DNA of 50,428 nucleotides. It comes from Nemertoderma westbladi (taxonomy: Eukaryota; Xenacoelomorpha; Nemertodermatida; Nemertodermatidae). How positions within the stretch are numbered: the first letter of the stretch is position 1; each line of letters opens with the position of its first letter. Positions 34,001 to 47,166 of this stretch are shown piece after piece. The notes beneath the pieces were generated by a model. That model did no database searches, was not told where the DNA came from, and was given only the letters and a program-made list of their open reading frames with translations. The position numbers were made by a program, and so were the translations under genes. Location of the stretch: positions 1 through 50,428 of the forward strand of contig JAUCBJ010005789.1 of NCBI GenBank assembly GCA_032718475.1, read 5' to 3'.

Positions 34001-37000
34001 ATATTCACTATTCAGTTAGAAGACATGTCCGCTAACTTAGAAGACAACTCTCCTAACTCTCAATATATTCACTATTCAGTTAGAAGACATGTCCGCTAAC
34101 TTAGAAGACAACTCTCCTAACTCTCAATATATTCACTATTCATTCAGTTAGAAGACATGTCCGCTAACTTAGAAGACAACTCTCCTAACTCTCAATATAT
34201 TCACTATTCAGTTAGAAGACATGTCCGCTAACTTAGAAGACAACTCTCCTAACTCTCAATATATTCACTATTCATTCAGTTAGAAGACATGTCCGCTAAC
34301 TTAGAAGACAACTCTCCTAACTCTCAATATATTCACTATTCAGTTAGAAGACATGTCCGCTAACTTAGAAGACAACTCTCCTAACTCTCACAATATATTC
34401 ACTATTCAGTTAGAAGACATGTCCGCTAACTTAGAAGACAACTCTCCTAACTCTCAATATATTCACTATTCAGTTAGAAGACATGTCCGCTAACTTAGAA
34501 GACAACTCTCCTAACTCTCAATATATTCACTATTCAGTTAGAAGACATGTCCGCTAACTTAGAAGACAACTCTCCTAACTCTCAATATATTCACTATTCA
34601 GTTAGAAGACATGTCCGCTAACTTAGAAGACAACTCTCCTAACTCTCAATATATTCACTATTCAGTTAGAAGACATGTCCGCTAACTTAGAAGACAACTC
34701 TCCTAACTCTCAATATATTCACTATTCATTCAGTTAGAAGACATGTCCGCTAACTTAGAAGACAACTCTCCTAACTCTCACAATATATTCACTATTCAGT
34801 TAGAAGACATGTCCGCTAACTTAGAAGACAACTCTCCTAACTCTCAATATATTCACTATTCAGTTAGAAGACATGTCCGCTAACTTAGAAGACAACTCTC
34901 CTAACTCTCAATATATTCACTATTCAGTTAGAAGACATGTCCGCTAACTTAGAAGACAACTCTCCTAACTCTCAATATATTCACTATTCAGTTAGAAGAC
35001 ATGTCCGCTAACTTAGAAGACAACTCTCCTAACTCTCAATATATTCACTATTCAGTTAGAAGACATGTCCGCTAACTTAGAAGACAACTCTCCTAACTCT
35101 CAATATATTCACTATTCAGTTAGAAGACATGTCCGCTAACTTAGAAGACAACTCTCCTAACTCTCAATATATTCACTATTCAGTTAGAAGACATGTCCGC
35201 TAACTTAGAAGACAACTCTCCTAACTCTCAATATATTCACTATTCAGTTAGAAGACATGTCCGCTAACTTAGAAGACAACTCTCCTAACTCTCAATATAT
35301 TCACTATTCATTCAGTTAGAAGACATGTCCGCTAACTTAGAAGACAACTCTCCTAACTCTCAATATATTCACTATTCAGTTAGAAGACATGTCCGCTAAC
35401 TTAGAAGACAACTCTCCTAACTCTCAATATATTCACTATTCATTCAGTTAGAAGACATGTCCGCTAACTTAGAAGACAACTCTCCTAACTCTCAATATAT
35501 TCACTATTCAGTTAGAAGACATGTCCGCTAACTTAGAAGACAACTCTCCTAACTCTCAATATATTCACTATTCATTCAGTTAGAAGACATGTCCGCTAAC
35601 TTAGAAGACAACTCTCCTAACTCTCAATATATTCACTATTCAGTTAGAAGGCATGTCCGCTAACTTAGAAGACAACTCTCCTAACTCTCACAATATATTC
35701 ACTATTCAGTTAGAAGACATGTCCGCTAACTTAGAAGACAACTCTCCTAACTCTCAATATATTCACTATTCAGTTAGAAGACATGTCCGCTAACTTAGAA
35801 GACAACTCTCCTAACTCTCAATATATTCACTATTCAGTTAGAAGACATGTCCGCTAACTTAGAAGACAACTCTCCTAACTCTCAATATATTCACTATTCA
35901 GTTAGAAGACATGTCCGCTAACTTAGAAGACAACTCTCCTAACTCTCAATATATTCACTATTCAGTTAGAAGACATGTCCGCTAACTTAGAAGACAACTC
36001 TCCTAACTCTCAATATATTCACTATTCAGTTAGAAGACATGTCCGCTAACTTAGAAGACAACTCTCCTAACTCTCAATATATTCACTATTCATTCAGTTA
36101 GAATACATGTCCGCTAACTTAGAAGACAACTCTCCTAACTCTCACAGTATATTCACTATTCAGTTAGAAGACATGTCCGCTAACTTAGAAGACAACTCTC
36201 CTAACTCTCAATATATTCACTATTCAGTTAGAAGACATGTCCGCTAACTTAGAAGACAACTCTCCTAACTCTCAATATATTCACTATTCAGTTAGAAGAC
36301 ATGTCCGCTAACTTAGAAGACAACTCTCCTAACTCTCAATATATTCACTATTCAGTTAGAAGACATGTCCGCTAACTTAGAAGACAACTCTCCTAACTCT
36401 CAATATATTCACTATTCATTCAGTTAGAAGACATGTCCGCTAACTTAGAAGACAACTCTCCTAACTCTCAATATATTCACTATTCAGTTAGAAGACATGT
36501 CCGCTAACTTAGAAGACAACTCTCCTAACTCTCAATATATTCACTATTCATTCAGTTAGAAGACATGTCCGCTAACTTAGAAGACAACTCTCCTAACTCT
36601 CAATATATTCACTATTCAGTTAGAAGACATGTCCGCTAACTTAGAAGACAACTCTCCTAACTCTCAATATATTCACTATTCATTCAGTTAGAAGACATGT
36701 CCGCTAACTTAGAAGACAACTCTCCTAACTCTCAATATATTCACTATTCAGTTAGAAGGCATGTCCGCTAACTTAGAAGACAACTCTCCTAACTCTCACA
36801 ATATATTCACTATTCAGTTAGAAGACATGTCCGCTAACTTAGAAGACAACTCTCCTAACTCTCAATATATTCACTATTCAGTTAGAAGACATGTCCGCTA
36901 ACTTAGAAGACAACTCTCCTAACTCTCAATATATTCACTATTCAGTTAGAAGACATGTCCGCTAACTTAGAAGACAACTCTCCTAACTCTCAATATATTC

Positions 37001-40000
37001 ACTATTCAGTTAGAAGACATGTCCGCTAACTTAGAAGACAACTCTCCTAACTCTCAATATATTCACTATTCAGTTAGAAGACATGTCCGCTAACTTAGAA
37101 GACAACTCTCCTAACTCTCAATATATTCACTATTCAGTTAGAAGACATGTCCGCTAACTTAGAAGACAACTCTCCTAACTCTCAATATATTCACTATTCA
37201 TTCAGTTAGAATACATGTCCGCTAACTTAGAAGACAACTCTCCTAACTCTCACAGTATATTCACTATTCAGTTAGAAGACATGTCCGCTAACTTAGAAGA
37301 CAACTCTCCTAACTCTCAATATATTCACTATTCAGTTAGAAGACATGTCCGCTAACTTAGAAGACAACTCTCCTAACTCTCAATATATTCACTATTCAGT
37401 TAGAAGACATGTCCGCTAACTTAGAAGACAACTCTCCTAACTCTCAATATATTCACTATTCAGTTAGAAGACATGTCCGCTAACTTAGAAGACAACTCTC
37501 CTAACTCTCAATATATTCACTATTCAGTTAGAAGACATGTCCGCTAACTTAGAAGACAACTCTCCTAACTCTCAATATATTCACTATTCAGTTAGAAGAC
37601 ATGTCCGCTAACTTAGAAGACAACTCTCCTAACTCTCAATATATTCTCTATTCAGTTAGAAGACATGTCCGCTAACTTAGAAGACAACTCTCCTAACTCT
37701 CAATATATTCACTATTCAGTTAGAAGACATGTCCGCTAACTTAGAAGACAACTCTCCTAACTCTCAATATATTCACTATTCATTCAGTTAGAAGACATGT
37801 CCCCTAACTTAGAAGACAACTCTCCTAACTCTCAATATATTCACTATTCAGTTAGAAGACATGTCCGCTAACTTAGAAGACAACTCTCCTAACTCTCAAT
37901 AAATTCAGTATTCAGTTAGAAGACATGTCCGCTAACTTAGAAGACAACTCTCCTAACTCTCAATATATTCACTATTCAGTTAGAAGACATGTCCGCTAAC
38001 TTAGAAGACAACTCTCCTAACTCTCAATATATTCACTATTCATTCAGTTAGAAGACATGTCCGCTAACTTAGAAGACAACTCTCCTAACTCTCACAATAT
38101 ATTCACTATTCAGTTAGAAGACATGTCCGCTAACTTAGAAGACAACTCTCCTAACTCTCAATATATTCACTATTCAGTTAGAAGACATGTCCGCTAACTT
38201 AGAAGACAACTCTCCTAACTCTCAATATATTCACTATTCAGTTAGAAGACATGTCCGCTAACTTAGAAGACAACTCTCCTAACTCTCAATATATTCACTA
38301 TTCAGTTAGAAGACATGTCCGCTAACTTAGAAGACAACTCTCCTAACTCTCAATATATTCACTATTCAGTTAGAAGACATGTCCGCTAACTTAGAAGACA
38401 ACTCTCCTAACTCTCAATATATTCACTATTCAGTTAGAAGACATGTCCGCTAACTTAGAAGACAACTCTCCTAACTCTCAATATATTCTCTATTCAGTTA
38501 GAAGACATGTCCGCTAACTTAGAAGACAACTCTCCTAACTCTCAATATATTCACTATTCAGTTAGAAGACATGTCCACTAACTTAGAAGACAACTCTCCT
38601 AACTCTCAATATATTCACTATTCATTCAGTTAGAAGACATGTCCGCTAACTTAGAAGACAACTCTCCTAACTCTCAATATATTCACTATTCAGTTAGAAG
38701 ACATGTCCGCTAACTTAGAAGACAACTCTCCTAACTCTCAATATATTCACTATTCATTCAGTTAGAAGACATGTCCGCTAACTTAGAAGACAACTCTCCT
38801 AACTCTCAATATATTCACTATTCAGTTAGAAGACATGTCCGCTAACTTAGAAGACAACTCTCCTAACTCTCAATATATTCACTATTCATTCAGTTAGAAG
38901 ACATGTCCGCTAACTTAGAAGACAACTCTCCTAACTCTCAATATATTCACTATTCAGTTAGAAGGCATGTCCGCTAACTTAGAAGACAACTCTCCTAACT
39001 CTCACAATATATTCACTATTCAGTTAGAAGACATGTCCGCTAACTTAGAAGACAACTCTCCTAACTCTCAATATATTCACTATTCAGTTAGAAGACATGT
39101 CCGCTAACTTAGAAGACAACTCTCCTAACTCTCAATATATTCACTATTCAGTTAGAAGACATGTCCGCTAACTTAGAAGACAACTCTCCTAACTCTCAAT
39201 ATATTCACTATTCAGTTAGAAGACATGTCCGCTAACTTAGAAGACAACTCTCCTAACTCTCAATATATTCACTATTCAGTTAGAAGACATGTCCGCTAAC
39301 TTAGAAGACAACTCTCCTAACTCTCAATATATTCACTATTCAGTTAGAAGACATGTCCGCTAACTTAGAAGACAACTCTCCTAAATCTCAATATATTCAC
39401 TATTCATTCAGTTAGAATACATGTCCGCTAACTTAGAAGACAACTCTCCTAACTCTCACAATATATTTACTATTCAGTTAGAATACATGTCCGCTAACTT
39501 AGAAGACAACTCTCCTAACTCTCAATATATTCACTATTCAGTTAGAAGACATGTCCGCTAACTTAGAAGACAACTCTCCTAACTCTCAATATATTCACTA
39601 TTCAGTTAGAAGACATGTCCGCTAACTTAGAAGACAACTCTCCTAACTCTCAATATATTCACTATTCAGTTAGAAGACATGTCCGCTAACTTAGAAGACA
39701 ACTCTCCTAACTCTCAATATATTCACTATTCAGTTAGAAGACATGTCCGCTAACTTAGAAGACAACTCTCCTAACTCTCAATATATTCACTATTCAGTTA
39801 GAAGACATGTCCGCTAACTTAGAAGACAACTCTCCTAACTCTCAATATATTCTCTATTCAGTTAGAAGACATGTCCGCTAACTTAGAAGACAACTCTCCT
39901 AACTCTCAATATATTCACTATTCAGTTAGAAGACATGTCCGCTAACTTAGAAGACAACTCTCCTAACTCTCAATATATTCTCTATTCAGTTAGAAGACAT

Positions 40001-42777
40001 GTCCGCTAACTTAGAAGACAACTCTCCTAACTCTCAATATATTCTCTATTCAGTTAGAAGACATGTCCGCTAACTTAGAAGACAACTCTCCTAACTCTCA
40101 ATATATTCACTATTCATTCAGTTAGAAGACATGTCCGCTAACTTAGAAGACAACTCTCCTAACTCTCAATATATTCACTATTCAGTTAGAAGACATTTCC
40201 GCTAACTTAGAAGACAACTCTCCTAACTCTCAATATATTCTCTATTCAGTTAGAAGACATGTCCGCTAACTTAGAAGACAACTCTCCTAACTCTCAATAT
40301 ATTCACTATTCAGTTAGAAGACATGTCCGCTAACTTAGAAGACAACTCTCCTAACTCTCAATATATTCACTATTCAGTTAGAAGACATGTCCGCTAACTT
40401 AGAAGACAACTCTCCTAACTCTCAATATATTCACTATTCAGTTAGAAGACATGTCCGCTAACTTAGAAGACAACTCTCCTAACTCTCAATATATTCACTA
40501 TTCATTCAGTTAGTAGACATGTCCGCTAACTTAGAAGACAACTCTCCTAACTCTCACAATATATTCACTATTCAGTTAGAAGACATGTCCGCTAACTTAG
40601 AAGACAACTCTCCTAACTCTCAATATATTCACTATTCAGTTAGAAGACATGTCCGCTAACTTAGAAGACAACTCTCCTAACTCTCAATATATTCACTATT
40701 CAGTTAGTAGACATGTCCGCTAACTTAGAAGACAACTCTCCTAACTCTCAATATATTCACTATTCAGTTAGAAGACATGTCCGCTAACTTAGAAGACAAC
40801 TCTCCTAACTCTCAATATATTCACTATTCATTCAGTTAGAAGACATGTCCGCTAACTTAGAAGACAACTCTCCTAACTCTCAATATATTCACTATTCAGT
40901 TAGAAGACATGTCCGCTAACTTAGAAGACAACTCTCCTAACTCTCAATATATTCACTATTCATTCAGTTAGAAGACATGTCCGCTAACTTAGAAGACAAC
41001 TCTCCTAACTCTCAATATATTCACTATTCAGTTAGAAGACATGTCCGCTAACTTAGAAGACAACTCTCCTAACTCTCAATATATTCTCTATTCAGTTAGA
41101 AGACATGTCCGCTAACTTAGAAGACAACTCTCCTAACTGTCAATATATTCACTATTCAGTTAGAAGACATGTCCGCTAACTTAGAAGACAACTCTCCTAA
41201 CTCTCAATATATTCACTATTCAGTTAGAAGACATGTCCGCTAACTTAGAAGACAACTCTCCTAACTCTCAATATATTCTCTATTCAGTTAGAAGACATGT
41301 CCGCTAACTTAGAAGACAACTCTCTTAACTCTCAATATATTCACTATTCAGTTAGAAGACATGTCCGCTAACTTAGAAGACAACTCTCCTAACTCTCAAT
41401 ATATTCACTATTCAGTTAGAAGACATGTCCGCTAACTTAGAAGACAACTCTCCTAACTCTCAATATATTCACTATTCAGTTAGAAGACATGTTCGCTAAC
41501 TTAAGACAACTCTCCTAACTCTCAATATATTCACTATTCAGTTAGAAGACATGTCCGCTAACTTTGAAGACAACTCTCCTAACTCTCAATATATTCACTA
41601 TTCAGTTAGAAGACATGTCCGCTAACTTAGAAGACAACTCTCCTAACTCTCAATATATTCACTATTCAGTTAGAAGACATGTCCGCTAACTTAGAAGACA
41701 ACTCTCCTAACTCTCAATATATTCACTATTCAGTTAGAAGACATGTCCGCTAACTTAGAAGACAACTCTCCTAACTCTCAATATATTCACTATTCAGTTA
41801 GAAGACATGTCCGCTAACTTAGAAGACAACTCTCCTAACTCTCAATATATTCTCTATTGAGTTAGAAGACATGTCCGCTAACTTAGAAGACAACTCTCCT
41901 AACTCTCAATATATTCACTATTCAGTTAGAAGACATGTCCGCTAACTTAGAAGACAACTCTCCTAACTCTCAATATATTCTCTATTCAGTTAGAAGACAT
42001 GTCCGCTAACTTAGAAGACAACTCTCCTAACTCTCAATATATTCACTATTCAGTTAGAAGACATGTCCGCTAACTTAGTAGACAACTCTCCTAACTCTCA
42101 ATATATTCACTATTCAGTTAGAAGACATGTCCGCTAACTTAGAAGACAACTCTCCTAACTCTCAATATATTCACTATTCAGTTAGAAGACATGTTCGCTA
42201 ACTTAAGACAACTCTCCTAACTCTCAATATATTCACTATTCAGTTAGAAGACATGTCCGCTAACTTAGAAGACAACTCTCCTAACTCTCAATATATTCAC
42301 TATTCAGTTAGAAGACATGCCCGCTAACTTAGAAGACAACTCTCCTAACTCTCAATATATTCACTATTCAGTTAGAAGACATGTCCGCTAACTTAGAAGA
42401 CAACTCTCCTAACTCTCAATATATTCACTATTCAGTTAGAAGACATGTCCGCTAACTTAGAAGACAACTCTCCTAACTCTCAATATATTCACTATTCATT
42501 CAGTTAGAAGACATGTCCGCTAACTTAGAAGACAACTCTCCTAACTCTCAATATATTCTCTATTCAGTTAGAAGACATGTCCGCTAACTTAGAAGACAAC
42601 TCTCCTAACTCTCAATATATTCTCTATTCAGTTAGAAGACATGTCCGCTAACTTAGAAGACAACTCTCCTAACTCTCAATATATTCTCTATTCAGTTAGA
42701 AGACATGTCCGCTAACTTAGAAGACAACTCTCCTAACTCTCAATATATTCTCTATTCAGTTAGAAGACATGTTGGCT
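31091..42777. repeat. 64-bp satellite array, 11.7 kb, about 180 copies
   Basis: The unit is CAGTTAGAAGACATGTCCGC, TAACTTAGAAGACAACTCTC, CTAACTCTCAATATATTCAC, TATT. Length variants are 68 bp (an extra CATT before CAG), 66 bp (CTCACAATA) and one with TTCTCTATT. TTAGAAGAC occurs twice in each unit, so the 64-mer itself looks like a product of an older duplication. Rare variants reveal higher-order blocks. A block with GTTAGTAGAC, CTAACTGTCAA, CTCTCTTAACT and GTTCGCTAACTTAAGAC at 32401-33460 recurs at 40513-41510. A roughly 1107-bp block marked by GAAGGCATG and CTCACAGTATA recurs at 35650 and 36757. Frames are closed by stops in all readings, so there is no coding potential. Confidence 0.97.
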
Positions 42778-45152
42778 AACTAACAATTGGAATTGTTGAC
42801 TTGGGGCCTTATGACACTTAAGTTATATAGCTTCTTTGACAGCCATTGGTCTGATTTGGTAGATTGCCGATATCTTGATATTTAAATACCCGCTAATTAT
42901 ATATGTAACTTTTTTTTAATATAATAAAACGGTCATGAATAAGATGAGAGTGGCCAATATAATAATGTAGGGTTTCTGAAGTTAGGGAATATTGGAACAG
43001 AAATAGAATGTAGGTGTTGATAAAGTTCCGACCTATTCCTAACAAATTAATTTCTTCATTCAGTCAGGTTGTCAATTAAATGAGAATACGGGCGTTAAAT
43101 TTTTTTTTAAATTATACAATATCAAATAGACGGCACTACAAGAGACAACAACGCGGCCCCTTTACCAAAACATTATCTATTGTATTCTAACATAAGGTCT
43201 ACATATGTGACAGTTAACCCCTTCCAAAAGACCCGTCTACATCAGTGACTCGCCCCACATGTATCTTACATAAACAAACATGCATCTTAGGGTATAATAG
43301 CGCTGCGTTACAACTGCTCTGTCAAAGTATTATCATAGTCGTACAATAAAAGTCCAGTTTCTTGTGGAGATAAAAAGATAAAACCAACTGAATTTATGGT
43401 GCTCTTACTTCTGTTATCATTGTTTATTTACAAAGAATATCGACCATATTTTTTATTGTTGTGTGCAATTTTAATCAAAATCCTTTAATATAGTGTAATT
43501 GATAGAAATGGCGTATTTACAGCCTTTAAAAATTACCATTTAGGTGTTTTCATAAATGGCTTTGAATTCAAAATGATTCGTTATTATGAATTGAAGAATT
43601 TATTGTTCAGTTACAAGCGTTTTAGTAAAAGGTGCCTTTTATACGAGGCCGCGTTTATATTTAGAGGGTGGTCTTTATAAATAAATGTTGTTTAATTATT
43701 ATTACTATATAGTTATCGAGTTTATATACATTATATCTGGTACATGCTAACCCTATGGCAACCTCCTTGTACGCAACAGACATGGTTACCGGCCAATAGC
43801 TTTCCTTTCGCCGGTTGCGCCCCAACACACTGGGACTTGTGTCGTGTAAAGGTACTGACTGCGCCAATATGCAGGTCGATATTGTGTTTGTATCTGGTAC
43901 GTTAAGTAGTTCGTTATGGTGCAAAATATTTTACAATGGCATCGCTGACTATTTTTATTTGCTGTGCTAGCAATCAATGTTAACATAATATTGTGCAAAC
44001 CCTTAATTAATAATGTACGTCGGTTTACTATAAATATAATTGTGCATTTTTTCGATATTAAAGTACTAAATTGAATTTATATTATTGCTATGTTTTATTG
44101 TGGTGCTCAATATCTCGAAATTGGAAGAGTAATTTAAAATATTTATGTTTGTTCTACATTGTGATTTTTGTTATATATTTGTTGCACTTGTTAGTTGTAG
44201 TCATGACTGCCAAGCATCAGTTGAGTTGTTGGCTAGTTTTTAGTGGTGCATTTATTTTTTTGTATATCTGTATAGCACATGTTTAATTTATTCGCGTTTT
44301 TCATTGTTTTTTTTTTTATTGTTGTATTATTTTTCGGTTATCTATACTTAATGTTGGATCGCTTTCAGTACGTATCATTATTTTGATACAAACACCACAG
44401 TGATAAAGTTTTGGGTAAAAATTAAAATTTAAACGTTTTGAAAACCGGAGGCTAATTAATTGTCGTGCTAGTCTCTATATGAACTAATGATTATAATTTA
44501 AGTGATATTGGTGTTGTTTATGGTAAACTAATCAAAACACTAAGGAGGGGCCCATATGGTGCTCAAATTGACCACCCCTGCCCGAATATTGGCTATTAGT
44601 GAACTAAAGAACGTGGTGTTGCTGAATCGTGATTATGGTTATAACTTAACAAACACGTGCATGTATGTATCCACCCACACAATGTTAATTAATTTAATAA
44701 TTAGTGCATGTATATTACTTTATTCTATATTTATCGGTGTATATAATATTATCATAAGGATATCTCGGGATTGTTTATATATTAATTTAAGTTGTATTTT
44801 ATTTTGTATATTTTGTAAATGTGGATAAATTCTTACATAGATATTTAGTGTTCAAAACTAAAGTTCCGGGGGCGTTCATAAGCTATGTCATCATATTCTT
44901 TAAATTTCCCATCCCCCAAAAATTCTCAGCATTGCCTCGGCACTCAATACTACAATAAGTACACGTTCGTGGGGCCTGTGCGCAGCACGAGACTCAGCCA
45001 ACCCCCCGACAACGGTTACCCGATAAAGCTGTAACCCGAGAAACTTGTTTGCTCTATTACCTCGTTAGCTTGCCTTCTTGTTATATAATGCGCATAGGAC
45101 ACTCTTATCAATTTACAGATGAATCTGATGGTTGGTTCTATAATTACAGCCA
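42778..45152. other. Unassigned AT-rich DNA
   Basis: Unique-looking sequence after the satellite. Short open frames on both strands (for example + 44556-44828 and minus 43924-43661) show no family motifs, and none has splice sites or homology that I can support. No RNA gene or clear mobile element seen. Confidence 0.5.
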
Positions 45153-45205
45153 AGTACTCTGCGTTGATACCACTGCTTTAAGCAGTGGTATCAACGCAGA
45201 GTACT
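45153..45205. other. Synthetic adapter dimer (SMART-type amplification primer), likely chimeric junction
   Basis: The right half, 45180-45205, begins AAGCAGTGGTATCAACGC and continues AGAGTACT: the widely used SMART/template-switch and low-input amplification primer. The left half is its exact reverse complement (AGTACTCTGCG...CACTGCTT), with one extra T between them, so 26 + 1 + 26 bases form a near-perfect palindrome. A chance natural occurrence is not credible. It marks an untrimmed, concatenated library molecule, so the flanks may come from different loci. Confidence 0.97.
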
Positions 45206-45841
45206 CAAAAAACTTTAAAAAGTATTACATTCTGGAATTTCTGTGATATAAAATTCCGGGGGCTACTGTCCGGGGGCTATTCCTAATACTACATTGCAAT
45301 TTGTTAACTATGCTATACGGTGTGTTATTCAAGGTCTCCAGCGATATTACACCAGTTACACCGCATTTCTGCCGTCCAAAGTCAAAACAACGTAACTACA
45401 AATTTATAAATTTCCAGTTTATTGTAAAATGATTTATATCAATTAGTTCCATGTTCTCTGTGAAGGAGAACACCATATCTACTATAGTTTAGAATATAGC
45501 TAAAATACAAAACAATGTAACTCACACTTTCAGCTCTGAAAAACGAACAAGATCAACGTAAAAAACTGAAACAGATGAAAAACAAGGTATCTAACATATA
45601 GTTAAGTTGTTTTGGTTTTGTGAACTTCTTGTAAATGTGTAGATACGTTGTTATTGCAAATTTTCCAATATTATTGGGGTTGAGTTACGTTGTTTTGTCT
45701 CGAAAATGAGAGGGAAATTTAAAAATAAATAAATTGCCTACCGTCAGTACGGTACCAGTATGCCTGTACCAGTAGGCCTACACTGTACTTATGGATTAAT
45801 TTTAAGTTTTTAACTTGAACTTTTGATACGTTTGTATCACA

Positions 45842-46315
45842 ATGCCTTCTATATATAAACTTAAAGTCACTGATAAAGTTCAAACGCTCTGGCATATGAA
45901 ATGGTGGCCAGCTGAGGTTATTAAGGTTACAGGGAAATCTATTAATAAAGTTACTTTCCCAGGCTATTCCAAAAAATGGGATAAAGTATATAAGGACCTG
46001 AATAAAATTCGACGGGAGGGTAAGGTGCAGACTATGGCAGAGGAAGCGATTGAATTCCGTATAGCTACAGGCGTCCTCCAACTGGTAGTTGAACCCAGTC
46101 TAGCTACAAGCGTCGTCCCCCCACTGGTAGTTGAACCCCGTCTAGCTACAAGCGTCGTCCCCCCACTGGTAGTTGAACCCAGTCTAGCTACAAGCGTCGT
46201 CCTAGCTACAAGCGTCGTCCCCCCACTGGTAGTTGAACCCAGTCTAGCTACAAGCGTCGTCCCCCCACTGGTAGTTGAACCCAGTCTAGCTACAAGCATC
46301 GTCCCCCACTTGTAG
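45842..46315 (+). CDS. Small Tudor/chromo-barrel-like protein with 14-residue repeats
   Basis: 157 residues from an ATG at 45842. Residues about 8-58 (KVTDKVQTLWHMKWWPAEVI, VTFPGYSKKWDKVYK, LNKIRR) have the pattern of Tudor/Agenet/chromo-barrel folds: a V-x-D-K-V start, an aromatic W..KWWPA.V strand pair, V.F.GY...WD and a final (D/N).IR. Such domains bind methylated histone tails or similar ligands; here that is only a fold-level guess. From about residue 78 the protein becomes repeats of LVVEPSLATSVVPP encoded by the 42-bp minisatellite, and it stops when a repeat unit with a shortened C-run shifts the frame. It is the only ORF of note inside the TIR element. It might be a domesticated DNA-targeting module of the element or a captured host exon. 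Expression is unknown. Confidence 0.5.
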   Translation: MPSIYKLKVTDKVQTLWHMKWWPAEVIKVTGKSINKVTFPGYSKKWDKVYKDLNKIRREGKVQTMAEEAIEFRIATGVLQLVVEPSLATSVVPPLVVEPRLATSVVPPLVVEPSLATSVVLATSVVPPLVVEPSLATSVVPPLVVEPSLATSIVPHL

Positions 46316-46592
46316 TTGAACCCAGTCTAGCTACAAGCGTCCCCCCCCCCCCCCCCCACTGGTAGTTGAACCCAGTCTAGCTACAAGCATCGTCCCCCCA
46401 CTGGTAGTTGAACCCAGTCTAGCTACAAGCGTCGTCCCCCCACTTGTAGTTGAACCCAGTCTAGCTACAAGCGTCCCCCCCCCCACTGGTAGTTGAACCC
46501 AGTCTAGCTACAAGCGTCGTCCCCCCACTGGTAGTTGAACCCAGTCTAGCTACAAGCGTCGTCCCCCCACTGGTAGTTGAACCCAGTCTAGC
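46066..46592. repeat. 42-bp minisatellite, about 12 copies, with variable poly(C) tracts
   Basis: The unit is TAGTTGAACCCAGTCTAGCT, ACAAGCGTCGTCCCCCCACT, GG. The first units are in frame with the ORF (14 residues each). Later units have C-runs from 5 to 17 long (17 Cs at 46341-46357), which break the frame. Confidence 0.95.
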
Positions 46593-46633
46593 GAACGAAC
46601 TTACTATTATTGACTGAAACTTAATTGTCTTAA

Positions 46634-46700
46634 ATTTAATTAATAAGACTCATATTAATAGTCAATAATTGACTTTTAATATGAGTCTTATTAATTAAAT
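46634..46700. repeat. Long perfect hairpin inside the TIR element
   Basis: Arms 46634-46658 and 46676-46700 are perfectly complementary over 25 bp (centre of the arm: AATAAGACTCATATTAA). The 17-nt loop itself contains GTCAAT / ATTGAC, a further 6-bp stem. It could act as a transcript-end structure or a recombination site. Too AT-rich to be a typical miRNA precursor, though not excluded. Confidence 0.8.
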
Positions 46701-47166
46701 AAAAATAATTATTATTAATTATTGTTCAAGTTATTATTTGGTATCATTCGCAATATGAAACAGAAAAGATTCTGAATTCTGAAATAAACTTTTTCTTCAG
46801 CCTGACTGTCGGATTTTACCAAAACAAGAAAAACGTATATTGAGTACTTACCTTGTTTTGGCTTTGCATTAATTTCATATACAACCTTTTGCTTCTGTAT
46901 CATTTACATTTTTTTGGGGGTGGATGCAGGACTAAAAAAACGTATATATAAAATCGTTTCCTGTACCGTCATTTTAATTGTTTTTAGTCTTTTAAGCTAT
47001 GTAACTTGTTTTCTTATAACCTACTATCAATATAACATTACCAGACCGTTTTTAATATTTATAGTTTTCGCTCAGGAAAAGATTGAAAAAATGAGTTACA
47101 AAAACGCAATTTACTCTAAAACTTACTTTTGTTAGATACAATGTTTTGACTTTGGACGGCAGATTT

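Larger units (their letters stand above)
45369..47162. mobile_element. 1.8-kb TIR element with Tudor-like ORF and minisatellite
   Basis: The left end (45369-45389) begins CTGCCGTCCAAAGTCAAAAC and the reverse complement of the right end (47142-47162) is identical over 21 bp; similarity continues inward more loosely (GTAxCTA). ATTT flanks both ends directly (45365-45368 and 47163-47166), a 4-bp target-site duplication. Motifs like ACAACGTAA recur inside the left end at about 45385 and 45513, and inverted at about 45682, like subterminal binding sites. No DDE transposase is visible, so it is probably non-autonomous. It carries one small ORF (45842-46315), a 42-bp minisatellite and a long hairpin. 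I cannot name the superfamily. Confidence 0.8.

Noticed and set aside
31091-42777. CRISPR-like regular spacing
   Set aside because: The whole 64-bp unit is conserved with no unique spacers, and the context is a metazoan genome.
44860-45275. Repeated TTCCGGGGGC motifs near the adapter
   Set aside because: Only three short occurrences; not enough to define a repeat family.
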